DNA of 40,289 nucleotides from Desulfobacteraceae bacterium (GCA_030612685.1 JAUWNK010000006.1:1-40289); one strand, 5' to 3'. Shown: positions 8,479 to 17,023, counted from the stretch's first letter. The notes: a model not told the origin generated them from the letters alone. Made by a program: numbers and translations.

Positions 8479-9516
8479 TTAAAATACATGAACGGCAGAG
8501 GCCTTGAAAGAGACATAGACTGGGATTCCCTCTTCCAGACTAAGCTCGATAAGGGCCACCTTTGTAATCAGGCCTTTAAAAGAAACGTCTTTCACCCTCA
8601 CCTCAACTTCGTAATAAAAACCCTGATTTTCGATTCTTGTTACAATTCCTGAATAATTATTTCTCATGCTTGAGGAAAATTTCTCCCTGCTTATAACGAT
8701 ATCTTCAGGCCTGACTGCCAAATAATGTGAAGAGGGATCAACTGTCCTACCAATTTCAATTCTTAGACCAGACACCATGGCATATGTTCCGCTAAAAGAG
8801 GCCTTAAAAAGGTTTTTCATTCCTACAAAATCAGCAACAAAAGGAGAACTCGGTTTTTCAAAGATTTCTTTCACATCACCTACCTGTTCAATGAGGCCTT
8901 TATTCATCACTGCGGCTCGTCCTGCCAGGGATAGGACCTCGGCAAAATCATGGGTCACCATCAAAAACGTCGTGATAGAAGATTGATGAAGTCTCTTGAG
9001 GGCGGTTCTAACTTCTTCCCTTAACCCAGGATCCAGCGCAGAAAGTGGTTCATCAAGAAGAAGTACCCCGGGCTCAACTATCAAGGCTCTTGCCAGGGCA
9101 ACGCGTTGCTTTTCACCGCCGCTCAAATTGATAGGGAGACGCTCTTTAAGGTGGGAAAGGTTCAATATTTCGAGCAAGCGATTAAGTCTTTTTTCTGCTT
9201 GTTTCTTGTCGATCCTGTGAAAGTGCAGGCCATAGCTGATATTTTCCAGGACGGTCAGGTGAGGGAAGAGGGCATAGTCTTGATAGACAATGCTGACGCC
9301 CCGTTTTTCAGGGGGTAATTTGGTTATGTCCTTTTCTCCGATGAGAATCCTGCCACTCTTTATGGGAACCAGACCTGCTATGGCTTCCAGAAGGACTGTC
9401 TTACCTGCCCCGGTAGGACCCATGAGAATGAAAAATTCTTTTTCCCCTATGCTCAGATTAATATCGCTAAGATTAAATCCCGGCAGGCTTATGTTAAGGT
9501 TCTCTATTGTGATCAT
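8479..9516 (-). CDS. wtpC: Tungstate/molybdate ABC transporter ATP-binding protein
   Basis: A 345-residue ATPase with Walker A GPTGAGKT (33-40), signature LSGGE (131-135) and Walker B VLLLDE (151-156). The C-terminal extension of about 60 residues resembles a TOBE-like oxyanion-sensing domain (RPEDIVIS, then a short barrel), as in ModC/WtpC. It powers import through the permease encoded just upstream on the same strand, whose gene it overlaps by ATGA. The substrate assignment comes from the WtpA/TupA binding protein in the same operon. Molybdate and tungstate cannot be separated from this subunit alone. Confidence 0.92.
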   Translation of the reverse strand: MITIENLNISLPGFNLSDINLSIGEKEFFILMGPTGAGKTVLLEAIAGLVPIKSGRILIGEKDITKLPPEKRGVSIVYQDYALFPHLTVLENISYGLHFHRIDKKQAEKRLNRLLEILNLSHLKERLPINLSGGEKQRVALARALIVEPGVLLLDEPLSALDPGLREEVRTALKRLHQSSITTFLMVTHDFAEVLSLAGRAAVMNKGLIEQVGDVKEIFEKPSSPFVADFVGMKNLFKASFSGTYAMVSGLRIEIGRTVDPSSHYLAVRPEDIVISREKFSSSMRNNYSGIVTRIENQGFYYEVEVRVKDVSFKGLITKVALIELSLEEGIPVYVSFKASAVHVF

Positions 9517-10295
9517 TCTTCTCTCGGTTTGCGCAAGGTAAGGATTCGGAGTATCAGGAAAAGGGCAAGGCAGATAGTAACCAGCCAGACCGCGACTGGC
9601 TGGGAATATTTAAGCCCATAGGCCTCAAAACGTTCATAGATCATTACTGGTGCGATCATAGGATGATAGGCAACAATTACCACTGCTCCGAATTCGCTGA
9701 TCGCACGGGCAGAGCACATGATAATACCTATAAGCATGCTGCGCCATGCAAGGGGAAAGGTAATTCTGAAAAAGGTGCTGAACATGGAAGCCCCCAGGCT
9801 CCGGGATACCTTTTCCAGTCTGGGAGAAATGCTTTCAAAACCGTTTTTTGCAGCATTGATATAGAAAGGCATCCCCACGAAGGTTAAGACAATAACAATA
9901 CCGGTCACGCTTCCCATAATCCGTATCCCAAGTTCACTGAAAATTTGACCGATCCAGTGGTTCTTCCCTGCGACACCGAGGATTGCAATGCCCACTACAG
10001 GATGCGGAATGACGATAGGGAGATCAATGATGCCCTCTACAAACCGTTTGCCTGTGAAGTTACTTCGGGCCAGCAGATAGGCAAGGGGCGTTCCCAGGAC
10101 AAAGGAAATCAGAGCAGCCAATCCTGCTGTGTAAATACTAAGCCAGATTGAACGCACTACATCCTTATCCTTTATGGTCTCCTTGAGCATTGCAAGAGAG
10201 GGAGCGGTCATCATTTCGATCAGGGGGAGAAGGATAAAGGCCATGATCACAATACCGCAGGATATGGTAACCCAAAAAAATGGCTCCTTTTTCAT
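9513..10295 (-). CDS. wtpB: Tungstate/molybdate ABC transporter permease
   Basis: A 260-residue inner-membrane protein with about six hydrophobic segments, from roughly residue 8 to residue 252. The EAA-type loop, LEKVSRSLGASMFSTFFRITFPLA, sits near residues 155-178 and docks on the ATPase. The closest family patterns are the ModB/WtpB/TupB permeases. The gene overlaps wtpC by four bases. A 235-bp palindromic element separates it from the upstream binding-protein gene. No strong ribosome-binding site precedes ATG 10295, so expression may depend on read-through. Confidence 0.92.
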   Translation of the reverse strand: MKKEPFFWVTISCGIVIMAFILLPLIEMMTAPSLAMLKETIKDKDVVRSIWLSIYTAGLAALISFVLGTPLAYLLARSNFTGKRFVEGIIDLPIVIPHPVVGIAILGVAGKNHWIGQIFSELGIRIMGSVTGIVIVLTFVGMPFYINAAKNGFESISPRLEKVSRSLGASMFSTFFRITFPLAWRSMLIGIIMCSARAISEFGAVVIVAYHPMIAPVMIYERFEAYGLKYSQPVAVWLVTICLALFLILRILTLRKPREE

Positions 10296-10324
10296 GACTT
10301 ATATTTTCCTGTTAATTTTGTAAC

Positions 10325-10559
10325 TGATCACAGGGTAATCGGGTAATGACCCCTTTTCTTCAGTTCCAAGGCTCGCGGCCTGGTCTTTTCAGCGACTTAT
10401 CTACGTGAGAGTCTTGCCCCCTCCGCATTGCCCCGATTTATCGGGGCCTGCGGTTTCCCCCATAGATAAGCCGCGAAAAGACAGCGGCCTTCCACCAGTC
10501 ACCTCAGAAAAGGATTCATTACCTTATAAATAACCCACTGGATGAGTCCCCTGTGATCA
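10325..10559. repeat. Palindromic element between the binding-protein and permease genes
   Basis: It begins TGATCACAGGG (10325-10335) and ends with the exact complement CCCTGTGATCA (10549-10559). Inner arms also pair: GGCCTGGTCTTTTCAGCGAC near 10378 with GTCTTTTCGCGGC read from about 10489, both running into CTTATCTA. Near the centre is a self-complementary GCCCCGATTTATCGGGGC at about 10429-10446. The whole can fold into one long imperfect hairpin and lies inside the transporter operon. No protein is encoded. A miniature inverted-repeat element is the simplest reading; no other copy is in the window. Confidence 0.65.
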
Positions 10560-10564
10560 CGTGT

Positions 10565-12316
10565 TTAGTTCTTGACCTCCACCAGTGGCTGTAACTCTCT
10601 TGGAAGTGAAATCTTTATTTCCGCTGTTGGAACCCTGCAGGGGATAAATGGGGGTTGTCCCATCTCTTGCAGGATCCTAAGGCCACCCTGGGGATCAAGT
10701 ATATATTGTAAAAAGGTAATGGCTGCCTCCTTGTTAGGTGCATCCTTTAGGAGAGTTATTCCGTAGGTACAGGATTTGCCTTTCTTCTTTATATAGGTGC
10801 CGGGTTTTTTCCCGGTGACCTCCACTACTGCCTGCCCGTAAAAGTCGTCATACTTATAATTTCCCAGGTTGATCTGATTGGGGAGTTCCACGAATTTAAG
10901 CTCATGTTGAACCGCCACTGACCGGTATTCCCATGCATAATCCATGTTTCCGGTCTGTAGAAGCACAACCAGCTCCACCGATTTGGGCCTGATATTTTCT
11001 TTAGGCCGGTTATCTATTAGTTTTTTATACAGTCCCGGTTTCTGGTAGTACTTTTCTGCCAATTGAAGCACCATCAATGAGCGGTAACCGCAGGGATCAG
11101 CATTTGGGTCTGAATGACCCCACACCACACCCTTTCTGCTCAGGATCTCATACCAGTTTTGAGAATTAATTTCATTAGCATATTTACTCTTGTCTGTATA
11201 GCAGAGGACCAGCCTGTTGGTGGCAAATCTGATATTCCAGTCGGCATATGTAGGAATTAGCATTTGATCAATAACGGTGAAATCGGCGGAGGCCATTATA
11301 TCACAGGGTTTTTTGAGATCAGTAATCTTCCGTGCGCATCTTCGACTTCCAGCCGGCTCTCGCAAAATATCCACCTTGGGGTATTTAGCCTCAAAAACTT
11401 TTTCCATTCTGGCAAAAGGAATTGTCAGACTCCCTGCATTGAAGACTATCACCTTGCCGGTTGGTTCCCTAAATGCTTGAACAAAGGGAATGGCATCGGC
11501 AGAATAAAGTGGTTTGCCAAACTCTTTCTTCCCGTAATCCCTGATGATCTTCTGCCCTGCCGGTGAGGTGATAAAACCGATGAAATTAATGGCCAGCTCA
11601 TAATTCCTTTCGGGGTATTTAGCCGGGTTAACCGCAATTGCATTGTAATGGTTCACCAGAGAGGGATCACCCTCAAATAGGATCTCTAAGTCGACCTCTT
11701 TGCTCAAGTAGATATAGGTGCTGCGGTCAGTCATAAAATAGCCCTGGGCCTTGCCAGCCTCCTTCAAGGTGGCTCCCATAAACTTCCCGGTTGTTCTATA
11801 CCAGTTCCCCTTGGGTTTGATAGCGGCCTTTTTCCATATAGCCATCTCTTTTTTATGGGTGCCGGAATTATCGCCCCGAGAAAAGAATAGCGATTTTGAA
11901 TGAGCAATTCTTTTGTAAGCCTCTGCGGCATCCTTTGATCCCTTTATCTTAGCCGGGTCTTTCTTGGGACCGGCTATGACAAAGTCGTTATGGGCTACTA
12001 ATCTTCGATTTAATCCATAGCCATCTTTAACGAGCTTTTCCTCTGCCTTTTTGGCATGGACCATAATCACATCTACATTGCCTGCCCTGAGCAGTTTTAT
12101 GGCCTTGCCGCTTCCTGCCTTCACTACATCTACCTTACAATTGTACTTTGCCTCAAACGGCCTTGCCAGGGCATCTATCAAGCCCAACTCATAGGGGCTT
12201 CCGGTAGAAAGCACAAGTTTCTCCTTCGCCCATCCCACCTGGGGATAGGCCAGCAGGGCTGCCATAAAAAACGCAAAAACCAGTGTAACTATCGAAACCC
12301 ATCCTCTTCTCTTCAT
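10565..12316 (-). CDS. Fused TupA-WtpA tungstate/molybdate-binding protein
   Basis: A 583-residue exported protein holding two different oxyanion-binding modules. Residues 1-30 form a signal peptide ending near GWAKE. Residues 31-275 are TupA-like: [36 protein letters not shown], then an EGDPSL segment. Residues 285-565 are WtpA-like: [56 protein letters not shown] and EYRSVAVQH. Each module is full length for its family, and both families bind tungstate and molybdate with high affinity. The gene heads the transporter operon behind a candidate cofactor riboswitch, and an AAGGAGG site lies just before ATG 12316. One permease and one ATPase follow, so both modules would deliver to the same channel (inference). 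Confidence 0.93.
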   Translation of the reverse strand: MKRRGWVSIVTLVFAFFMAALLAYPQVGWAKEKLVLSTGSPYELGLIDALARPFEAKYNCKVDVVKAGSGKAIKLLRAGNVDVIMVHAKKAEEKLVKDGYGLNRRLVAHNDFVIAGPKKDPAKIKGSKDAAEAYKRIAHSKSLFFSRGDNSGTHKKEMAIWKKAAIKPKGNWYRTTGKFMGATLKEAGKAQGYFMTDRSTYIYLSKEVDLEILFEGDPSLVNHYNAIAVNPAKYPERNYELAINFIGFITSPAGQKIIRDYGKKEFGKPLYSADAIPFVQAFREPTGKVIVFNAGSLTIPFARMEKVFEAKYPKVDILREPAGSRRCARKITDLKKPCDIMASADFTVIDQMLIPTYADWNIRFATNRLVLCYTDKSKYANEINSQNWYEILSRKGVVWGHSDPNADPCGYRSLMVLQLAEKYYQKPGLYKKLIDNRPKENIRPKSVELVVLLQTGNMDYAWEYRSVAVQHELKFVELPNQINLGNYKYDDFYGQAVVEVTGKKPGTYIKKKGKSCTYGITLLKDAPNKEAAITFLQYILDPQGGLRILQEMGQPPFIPCRVPTAEIKISLPRELQPLVEVKN

Positions 12317-12318
12317 TT

Positions 12319-12366
12319 TTATCCTCCTTTTTTATAATCTTTGCTACATTTTGAAAAAAAGACCAT
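12319..12366 (-). CDS. 15-residue leader ORF overlapping the binding-protein ribosome-binding site
   Basis: The frame reads [15 protein letters not shown] and stops two bases before the tupA-wtpA start codon. It has its own AAGGAGG about five bases before its ATG, just after the terminator T run. Its last codons (AAA AAA GGA GGA) are themselves the ribosome-binding site of the main gene. Translation of the leader would therefore pass ribosomes over that site, which suggests coupling. It is too short to judge by homology and could be coincidental. Confidence 0.35.
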   Translation of the reverse strand: MVFFSKCSKDYKKGG

Positions 12367-12383
12367 GAAACCTCCTTTTTCAA

Positions 12384-12424
12384 CAAAAAAGCCAGCACCG
12401 TGTCTGGAAATGGATGCTGGCTTT
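12384..12424 (-). terminator. Intrinsic terminator in the tungstate-transporter leader
   Basis: Read on the minus strand, AAAGCCAGCATCC and GGTGCTGGCTTTTTT form a near-perfect stem of about ten pairs with a 12-base loop and a run of six T. It lies directly after the candidate riboswitch and before the leader ORF and tupA-wtpA. It is therefore more likely the expression platform of the switch than the end of an operon. Confidence 0.8.
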
Positions 12425-12433
12425 CTTATTCAT

Positions 12434-12529
12434 ACTCCTTTTCAAACACGGGAGGCATGGTCGTTTCCAACCATACCCTATCGTCTATCTCTCTTAGATT
12501 TACTATCCTTAGGGAAGATAGATCGGAGC
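12434..12529 (-). ncRNA. Candidate molybdenum/tungsten-cofactor (Moco/Tuco-type) riboswitch
   Basis: On the minus strand, GCTCC (12525-12529) pairs with GGAGT (12434-12438) to close the domain. Inside, TCTATCT pairs with AGATAGA as a long arm. Then comes a stem TATGGTTG/CGACCATG capped by a GAAA tetraloop, followed at once by GCCTCCCG and then GAAAAGGAG. From memory, a GNRA-capped hairpin next to a GCCUCCC segment is characteristic of the Moco RNA motif. The position fits, upstream of a tungstate/molybdate importer and directly before an intrinsic terminator. A candidate -10 TAGAAT lies at 12533-12538. The base-pairing is read directly; the family assignment needs a covariance-model search. 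Confidence 0.55.
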
Positions 12530-12549
12530 TTTATTCTATCTCTATCTTA

Positions 12550-13455
12550 TTATTTTGACATTATCTGTCCGGAATCCTTTGTGTCATAACCCCCCATTTG
12601 TTCTATTTTTGCTTTAAATTCCTGAGATCTTACTACCTCCAGCAAGGCAGTTAAAGGTTTGGCAGAAAAATTTTCTTTAGGGATAACAAGATCATACCTC
12701 TCTTTGGTAATGTGGATGAATTGCAAATCCAGCATTTTTGCCGCTGACAATATCCCTAAGCCTACTTCAGCCGTGCCGCTTAGCACTGCCATAGCCACCT
12801 CATTATGGGTGTTGACCTCCTTTTCGTATCCATTGATCCTGTTAGAATCAATTCCCAGCCTCTCCAGTTCAAAATCGAAGAGGATTCTGGTGCCTGATCC
12901 CTCCTGGCGGTTAATGATTCTGATTTTAGGTTGGGCCAGATCCTCAATCCTGGTAATATTTAACGGATTTTTAGGTTTTAATATTAGACCTAAATCACGG
13001 TATACCAGATTGACCACAATGGTTTCCAAATCAGGCAGATAGCGTGGTAAATAGGGTAGATTGTATTCGCCTGTTTTTATATCAAAAAGATGACAACCAG
13101 CTATATGACTGCTACCCCTCCCTAAAGCAATAAGCCCCCCTATGCTTCCCACATTGGAGAAGGAGAGACTATATGCTGGATACCTCCTGCTTAACTCATG
13201 GGAAAGTAGCTCTATGGTAAAATCGTTACTTCCCATTATAACTATATGATCTTTCAGTTCTCTTGTCTTTTTCACTCCTATATTTTCATTGGCATTTTCT
13301 ATTATCCATTCATCAATCAATTTTTTGGGGAAGGTCCATTTGCCGGTAATTTTAGTCGCAGGGATTTTCTTTTCCTTTATAAGCCTGTAGACCTGTTTCT
13401 CATTTATGTTCAAATAATTGGCTAAATCTTTGGTGTTTAACATCTCTTTATTCAT
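12550..13455 (-). CDS. HTH regulator with periplasmic-binding-protein-like (molybdate/tungstate) sensor domain
   Basis: A 301-residue cytoplasmic protein. Residues 5-50 form an excisionase/MerR-like helix-turn-helix (NTKDLANYLNINEKQVYRLI). Residues 75-290 are a PBP-like domain of the COG1910 type (RIINRQEGSGTRILFDFEL, then VAMAVLSGTAEVGLGI). Such fusions are one-component regulators of molybdate or tungstate genes. It lies directly upstream of the riboswitch and transporter on the same strand, so a role in controlling them is very likely. ATG 13453-13455 is the first start; a second ATG follows four codons later, and neither has a strong ribosome-binding site. Confidence 0.85.
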   Translation of the reverse strand: MNKEMLNTKDLANYLNINEKQVYRLIKEKKIPATKITGKWTFPKKLIDEWIIENANENIGVKKTRELKDHIVIMGSNDFTIELLSHELSRRYPAYSLSFSNVGSIGGLIALGRGSSHIAGCHLFDIKTGEYNLPYLPRYLPDLETIVVNLVYRDLGLILKPKNPLNITRIEDLAQPKIRIINRQEGSGTRILFDFELERLGIDSNRINGYEKEVNTHNEVAMAVLSGTAEVGLGILSAAKMLDLQFIHITKERYDLVIPKENFSAKPLTALLEVVRSQEFKAKIEQMGGYDTKDSGQIMSK

Positions 13456-13484
13456 GCTGTTAAAGACCCACTTAAAATGAAGTT

Positions 13485-13512
13485 AGATTAACAAAGTATT
13501 GTAACTTGTCAA
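13485..13512 (-). promoter_or_regulatory. Candidate promoter of the HTH-PBP regulator
   Basis: On the minus strand, TTGACA (13507-13512) is followed after 16 bases by TAATCT (13485-13490), about 30 bases before the start codon. The -35 is perfect and the -10 matches only partly. The AT-rich sequence from 13456 to about 13739 shows no other feature I can support. Confidence 0.4.
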
Positions 13513-13739
13513 GAAAAAAATAACAAAATATTACCTAAACTACCTAATAATAACTGATATTCCATTTAACCAAGAGTATAGTTTTGTTATTTTGCCCATT
13601 AATGCTAAACTTTTAGACCCTTACTGCTATCAAATAAATCTCATAAAGTTTGAAATGTGGACCCAAAAATAGAATTAGATATCCCAATAAAAACTGATTT
13701 ATACTAAGTTGCATTCAAACAGCTATCATTTATAAACGT

Positions 13740-14068
13740 CATTGCGAATCCGCCAAAGTTCTCTGGCGGATGAAGCAATCCCTAGCCCAGACCCCTGGCC
13801 CAGACCTGGCATGCAAGGGCTGAGTTCTATGGATTATACACCCGAAGTATTACAGTTGCTCTACAGTATTCCAGCAAAGTCGCGCCAGGGCAGGCTGGCC
13901 TTTATGAATATGGTGATGGAAAGGTGCTCTTGCAGGATCAACGGGAACAGTAGCATATTCAAATCACGTCGCGCCAGGGCGGGCTCAATAAGATAGATTG
14001 CCACGTCGCCCGCCCGCCTCGCCTGAAGGCGAAGCCGATGGCGGGCAGGCTTCGCTCCTCGCAATGAC
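13740..14068. repeat. Composite repeat bounded by GTCATTGCGA inverted ends, with a nested REP hairpin
   Basis: The left end GTCATTGCGAAT and the right end TCCTCGCAATGAC are complementary. This is the same family as the compact copy at 32649-32722. Within it, CGCCCGCCCGCC pairs with GGCGGGCAGG across an inner GCCTGAAGGC hairpin (about 14008-14053). That unit recurs near 16935, 18440 and 27005. TCGCGCCAGGGC also occurs twice, near 13880 and 13967. No protein is recognisable, so this is an older element with later insertions. Confidence 0.6.
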
Positions 14069-14442
14069 ATGATTGCGACTTGGTATTAGTCACCAACCAT
14101 ATATGAATAGTTTCAAAGGCAGATTCACTCTGGAGACTTCTTTGCCAATGCAGTATATTTTGTCTTATGGTATTGTAGTAATTGCTCAAAATATTGTGGA
14201 TTTCAACCCGCCTGAGGCGGGTAAAGATGCAGATAAAGGCGGGCGATCTACCATAGAGGAAATGCCCTATTCACTGAATCTGGCAATCTCTACCTGAGAT
14301 GGCCGCCCGCCTGGATCATCGGGAAAGAGCCAGCTCTAAGCGTTTGCCTAGTTCGTTCGCAAAAAAGAGACATCCATGCTCTTCCATAAGATATTGAGCA
14401 TATACGTATTGTAATTTCTATTGGTAATTTTAGGGGAATCCT
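14069..14442. other. Non-coding gap before pgeF
   Basis: No gene is supported. CCCGCCTGAGGCGGG at about 14208-14222 is a small perfect hairpin. The stretch around 14362-14387 (AAAAAAGAGACATCCATGC) is related to sequences near 18100, 18148 and 18560, so it is a stray copy of another repeat. An AGGGG site at 14430-14435 serves pgeF. Confidence 0.5.
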
Positions 14443-15255
14443 ATGATTGAAAAAAAGGTAGATTTATTAGACATATTATTTTTTGAAAACCTATCAGAGT
14501 TTAAAGAAATCGGTCATTTTGTATCAACTCGAAAAGGCGGCTTCAGTAACACCCCATATAACTCCCTAAATCTGGGCCTCCATGTTGGAGATGACCCGGA
14601 AGATGTCCTTAAAAATCGAAAGAGGCTTGCAGCTACAATTAGAATACCATTAAACCACTTTACTATAGCCATACAAATCCATTCCGGTAACGTTAAAATT
14701 ATATCAGAAGAGTTGAGAGGTAAAGGTTGTTCTAATCATAAAGGGGCAATCAATGCTACAGATGCCATGGTGACCAATATAGCAAATATCTGTCTTATGG
14801 TTCTTGTAGCTGACTGTGTTCCGATGCTATTTTTTGACCCGGTGAAAAGGGCTATAGGAGTCGCCCATGCAGGGTGGAAGGGTACACTACAATTTATTGC
14901 ACAACATACTGTTAGGGCCATGGAAAAGGCCTTTGGTTCTTCGCCCCAGGATATTATAGTTGGAATCGGACCATCTATCGGGCCTTGTTGTTATAAAGTT
15001 GGTCCAGAAGTTATCTCTCAGGTAGCAAATATTTTCCACACCAAGAAAGAATTTATATTAAATGAATCCAGAGATGGCGAGGGTTATTTTGACCTATGGG
15101 AGGTGAATCTTAGACAACTTCTTCATGCTGGTATAGAGAGAAAAAACATAGAAATAGCAATGGAATGTACCTGCCATAATCCTGATCTACTCTTCTCCTA
15201 CAGGCATCAAAAAGGAAATACAGGAAGATTTGGTGTGGGCATTGCTATCTGCTAA
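14443..15255 (+). CDS. pgeF: Peptidoglycan editing factor / YfiH-type (LACC1) multicopper-fold enzyme
   Basis: A 270-residue cytoplasmic protein of the YfiH/DUF152 family. In E. coli, PgeF removes wrongly incorporated L-Ser from muropeptide precursors; relatives show purine nucleoside phosphorylase activity. The metal-site residues are visible: H80 in IQIH, C125 in VADCVP and H142 in AHAGWKG. GPSIGPCCYKVG and the FSYRH segment near the end are also family features. Length is normal. It stands alone between repeat-filled gaps, with its own ribosome-binding site, so its regulation is unclear. Confidence 0.93.
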   Translation: MIEKKVDLLDILFFENLSEFKEIGHFVSTRKGGFSNTPYNSLNLGLHVGDDPEDVLKNRKRLAATIRIPLNHFTIAIQIHSGNVKIISEELRGKGCSNHKGAINATDAMVTNIANICLMVLVADCVPMLFFDPVKRAIGVAHAGWKGTLQFIAQHTVRAMEKAFGSSPQDIIVGIGPSIGPCCYKVGPEVISQVANIFHTKKEFILNESRDGEGYFDLWEVNLRQLLHAGIERKNIEIAMECTCHNPDLLFSYRHQKGNTGRFGVGIAIC

Positions 15256-15332
15256 ACCTTTCCGTCAATAATCAAGAAATACCACTCGATACATATCTGG
15301 CAAAGTTCTGAAGATATAGTGCCACATTGAAC

Positions 15333-15640
15333 TTAGTTCGCTTCGCTCACAATTGGAATAATGGAATACTGGAACAATGGGTTCTGGGAAGCGCACCGCT
15401 TTAGCGGTGCCATTAGCAGCCCTCTCCGAGCTGGAAGCTAAAGGGCTGCGCTACGTTTTATCAAGAATCAAGAGACCAGATCATGAAGGCAAAGCCAATG
15501 GCGGGCAGGCAGAAACCAGCATCCAGTTTCCTATTATTCTTTCCACCATGGTGTATTAGAAAACTTGACATAAATCCGCCTCGGGCGGATAAATCCGCCG
15601 TAAGCCTGCCCGCCGGACGGCAGGCGGGTCTGGCGGATAA
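15333..15640. repeat. Cluster of three dispersed repeats between pgeF and thiL
   Basis: From left to right: a partial copy of the TTGGAATAATGGAATACTGG family with its leading TTCGCTTCGCTC (15333-15385); a pair of hairpins, GCACCGCTTTAGCGGTGCC and AGCCCT with AGGGCT (about 15392-15452), related to 17973-18055; and nested stems AATCCGCC, CCTGCCCGCC, GGCAGGCGGG and GGCGGATAA (about 15570-15640). The rest of the gap holds nothing I recognise. Confidence 0.55.
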
Positions 15641-15690
15641 ATTTTAAGGTCTTAGGTTATGTAGACACATAGTTACATGCAATTAAACCA

Positions 15691-16698
15691 TCATGATATA
15701 AAATGATTGAAACCCCTTATATCAATTTCCTCTATTGACCCATCATCATTAACTATTCTAATCCCTTCTTCCTCTCTTATTTCACCTATCAGGTAGAGGA
15801 GTGATGGTCTTTTATCTTTAAATAGTAATTCGAAATCCTTACTGTTCGCTTCATGGACCGTTACCAATAAAATGTAATCTTCTCCGCCTGAAAGGGCAAG
15901 GTCAAGTGGGTTGAACCTGGTACGAGAGGCAAGGAGTTTGAGCTCTGAGGAGAGAGGAATTTTACTCCTGAAAAGCATTGCCCCGACGCCACTTTCCTTA
16001 CAGATATGCCCTAAATCTGAGAGAAGCCCATCACTCAGATCTATCATAGCGCTGGCAAGCCCTGAGGTTGCTATAATCCTTCCGGTCTCAATCAACGGCT
16101 CTGGTTCATTATGGACTTTGATAAAATGGCTGCCAATAGAGTTTGGGGGCGATATCTCGTTTTTTAAAATCTTAAGTCCTGCGGATGAATCACCGACATT
16201 TCCTGTAAGATAGATCTTATCTCCTGACCTGGCACCGGACCTATAGATAACCTCCTCTTCTTTTGCATCACCAATCAGGGAAATATTGATAATCAATTTA
16301 TCGGGTGAGGCAACCGTATCACCTCCCAATATGTTAACCGTGTAATGCTCACAGATATCTTTCATACCCTTGTATAAATCCTGGATTAACTCAACATTCG
16401 TTTTAGCAGGAATGGCTAAGGAGATAAGTATATAAAGGGGCCTGCCTCCCATAGCAGCAATGTCGCTTAGATTTACGGCTATTGCCTTCCAGCCTAATTG
16501 ATAAGGGGTTAATTTATCCCTTAAAAAATGGATATCCTCGACCAGCATATCAGTAGTAAAGAGTAAAACCCGTCCAGAATATGGGCCAAAAACAGCACAG
16601 TCGTCACCAATACCCTTGATAACACCTTTCAAAGAGGTGATACATTCCTTTTTGATAGATTCTATAAAACCGAATTCCCCAATCTCACTAAATTTCAA
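15691..16698 (-). CDS. thiL: Thiamine-monophosphate kinase
   Basis: A 335-residue enzyme that phosphorylates thiamine monophosphate to thiamine diphosphate. The ATP and metal sites are visible: GDD at residues 31-33, TTDMLVEDIHF (48-58), NLSDIAAMGG, GGDT and DLSDGL. The C-terminal SGGEDY fits the AIRS/ThiL superfamily. The start is TTG 16696-16698, just before KFSEIGEFGFIE, which is the expected N-terminus; no ATG lies nearby. No TPP riboswitch was seen upstream. It is flanked by repeats and not in an obvious operon. Confidence 0.94.
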   Translation of the reverse strand: MKFSEIGEFGFIESIKKECITSLKGVIKGIGDDCAVFGPYSGRVLLFTTDMLVEDIHFLRDKLTPYQLGWKAIAVNLSDIAAMGGRPLYILISLAIPAKTNVELIQDLYKGMKDICEHYTVNILGGDTVASPDKLIINISLIGDAKEEEVIYRSGARSGDKIYLTGNVGDSSAGLKILKNEISPPNSIGSHFIKVHNEPEPLIETGRIIATSGLASAMIDLSDGLLSDLGHICKESGVGAMLFRSKIPLSSELKLLASRTRFNPLDLALSGGEDYILLVTVHEANSKDFELLFKDKRPSLLYLIGEIREEEGIRIVNDDGSIEEIDIRGFNHFIS

Positions 16699-16746
16699 GG
16701 CCCTTTTTCCTTTCTGTGTTGAATGTCATTACATATAAAGGATATT

Positions 16747-17023
16747 AAATTTGACGGCTTCGTAAAAAGTAGGTTTAAGTGAACCTGCCCGCAGTCTGGC
16801 AGGCGGGTCTGTCATTCCGACCCCTTCGCTTCTGTCATTCCGAACGAAGCGAGGAATCTTAGTATTATGCTCAGGACAGGCTCTGGAAGAAATCTTATAT
16901 TTTCAGCATGTTAGACCGAAAAGATTTCTCATTTCGCCCCGCCCGCCTCGCCTAAGGCGAAGCCGATGGCGGGCAGGTCGAAATGACAAGGTATGTGGAC
17001 TTTTTATGAGTTTATCAAATTTT
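16747..17023. repeat. MITE-like element with nested CATTCCGA and REP repeats
   Basis: The outer ends AAATTTGACGGCTTCGTAAA and the complement of ACTTTTTATGAG-TTTATCAAATTT form imperfect terminal inverted repeats. Inside are GTCATTCCGA copies near 16811 and 16834, paired with TCGAAATGAC near 16977, and the GCCCGCC/GGCGGGC hairpin at about 16937-16977. No coding sequence is visible. The nesting shows repeated insertion into one site. Confidence 0.55.

Noticed and set aside
12189-12398. 69-codon minus-strand frame overlapping the transporter leader
   Set aside because: It overlaps the tupA-wtpA signal-peptide region in another frame. The 15-codon leader ORF has the better-placed ribosome-binding site.
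12471-12519. 11-nt tetraloop receptor (CCTAAG with TATGG) in the riboswitch
   Set aside because: Both halves are present, but TATGG is already paired within the GAAA-capped stem, so the receptor cannot form as written.
13742-14297. Several short reading frames on both strands
   Set aside because: They consist of REP and GTCATTGCGA repeat sequence, with no ribosome-binding site and no recognisable protein.
16699-16746. TPP riboswitch expected upstream of thiL
   Set aside because: No CUGAGA- or thi-box-like segment is visible before the TTG start; the upstream sequence is repeat DNA.
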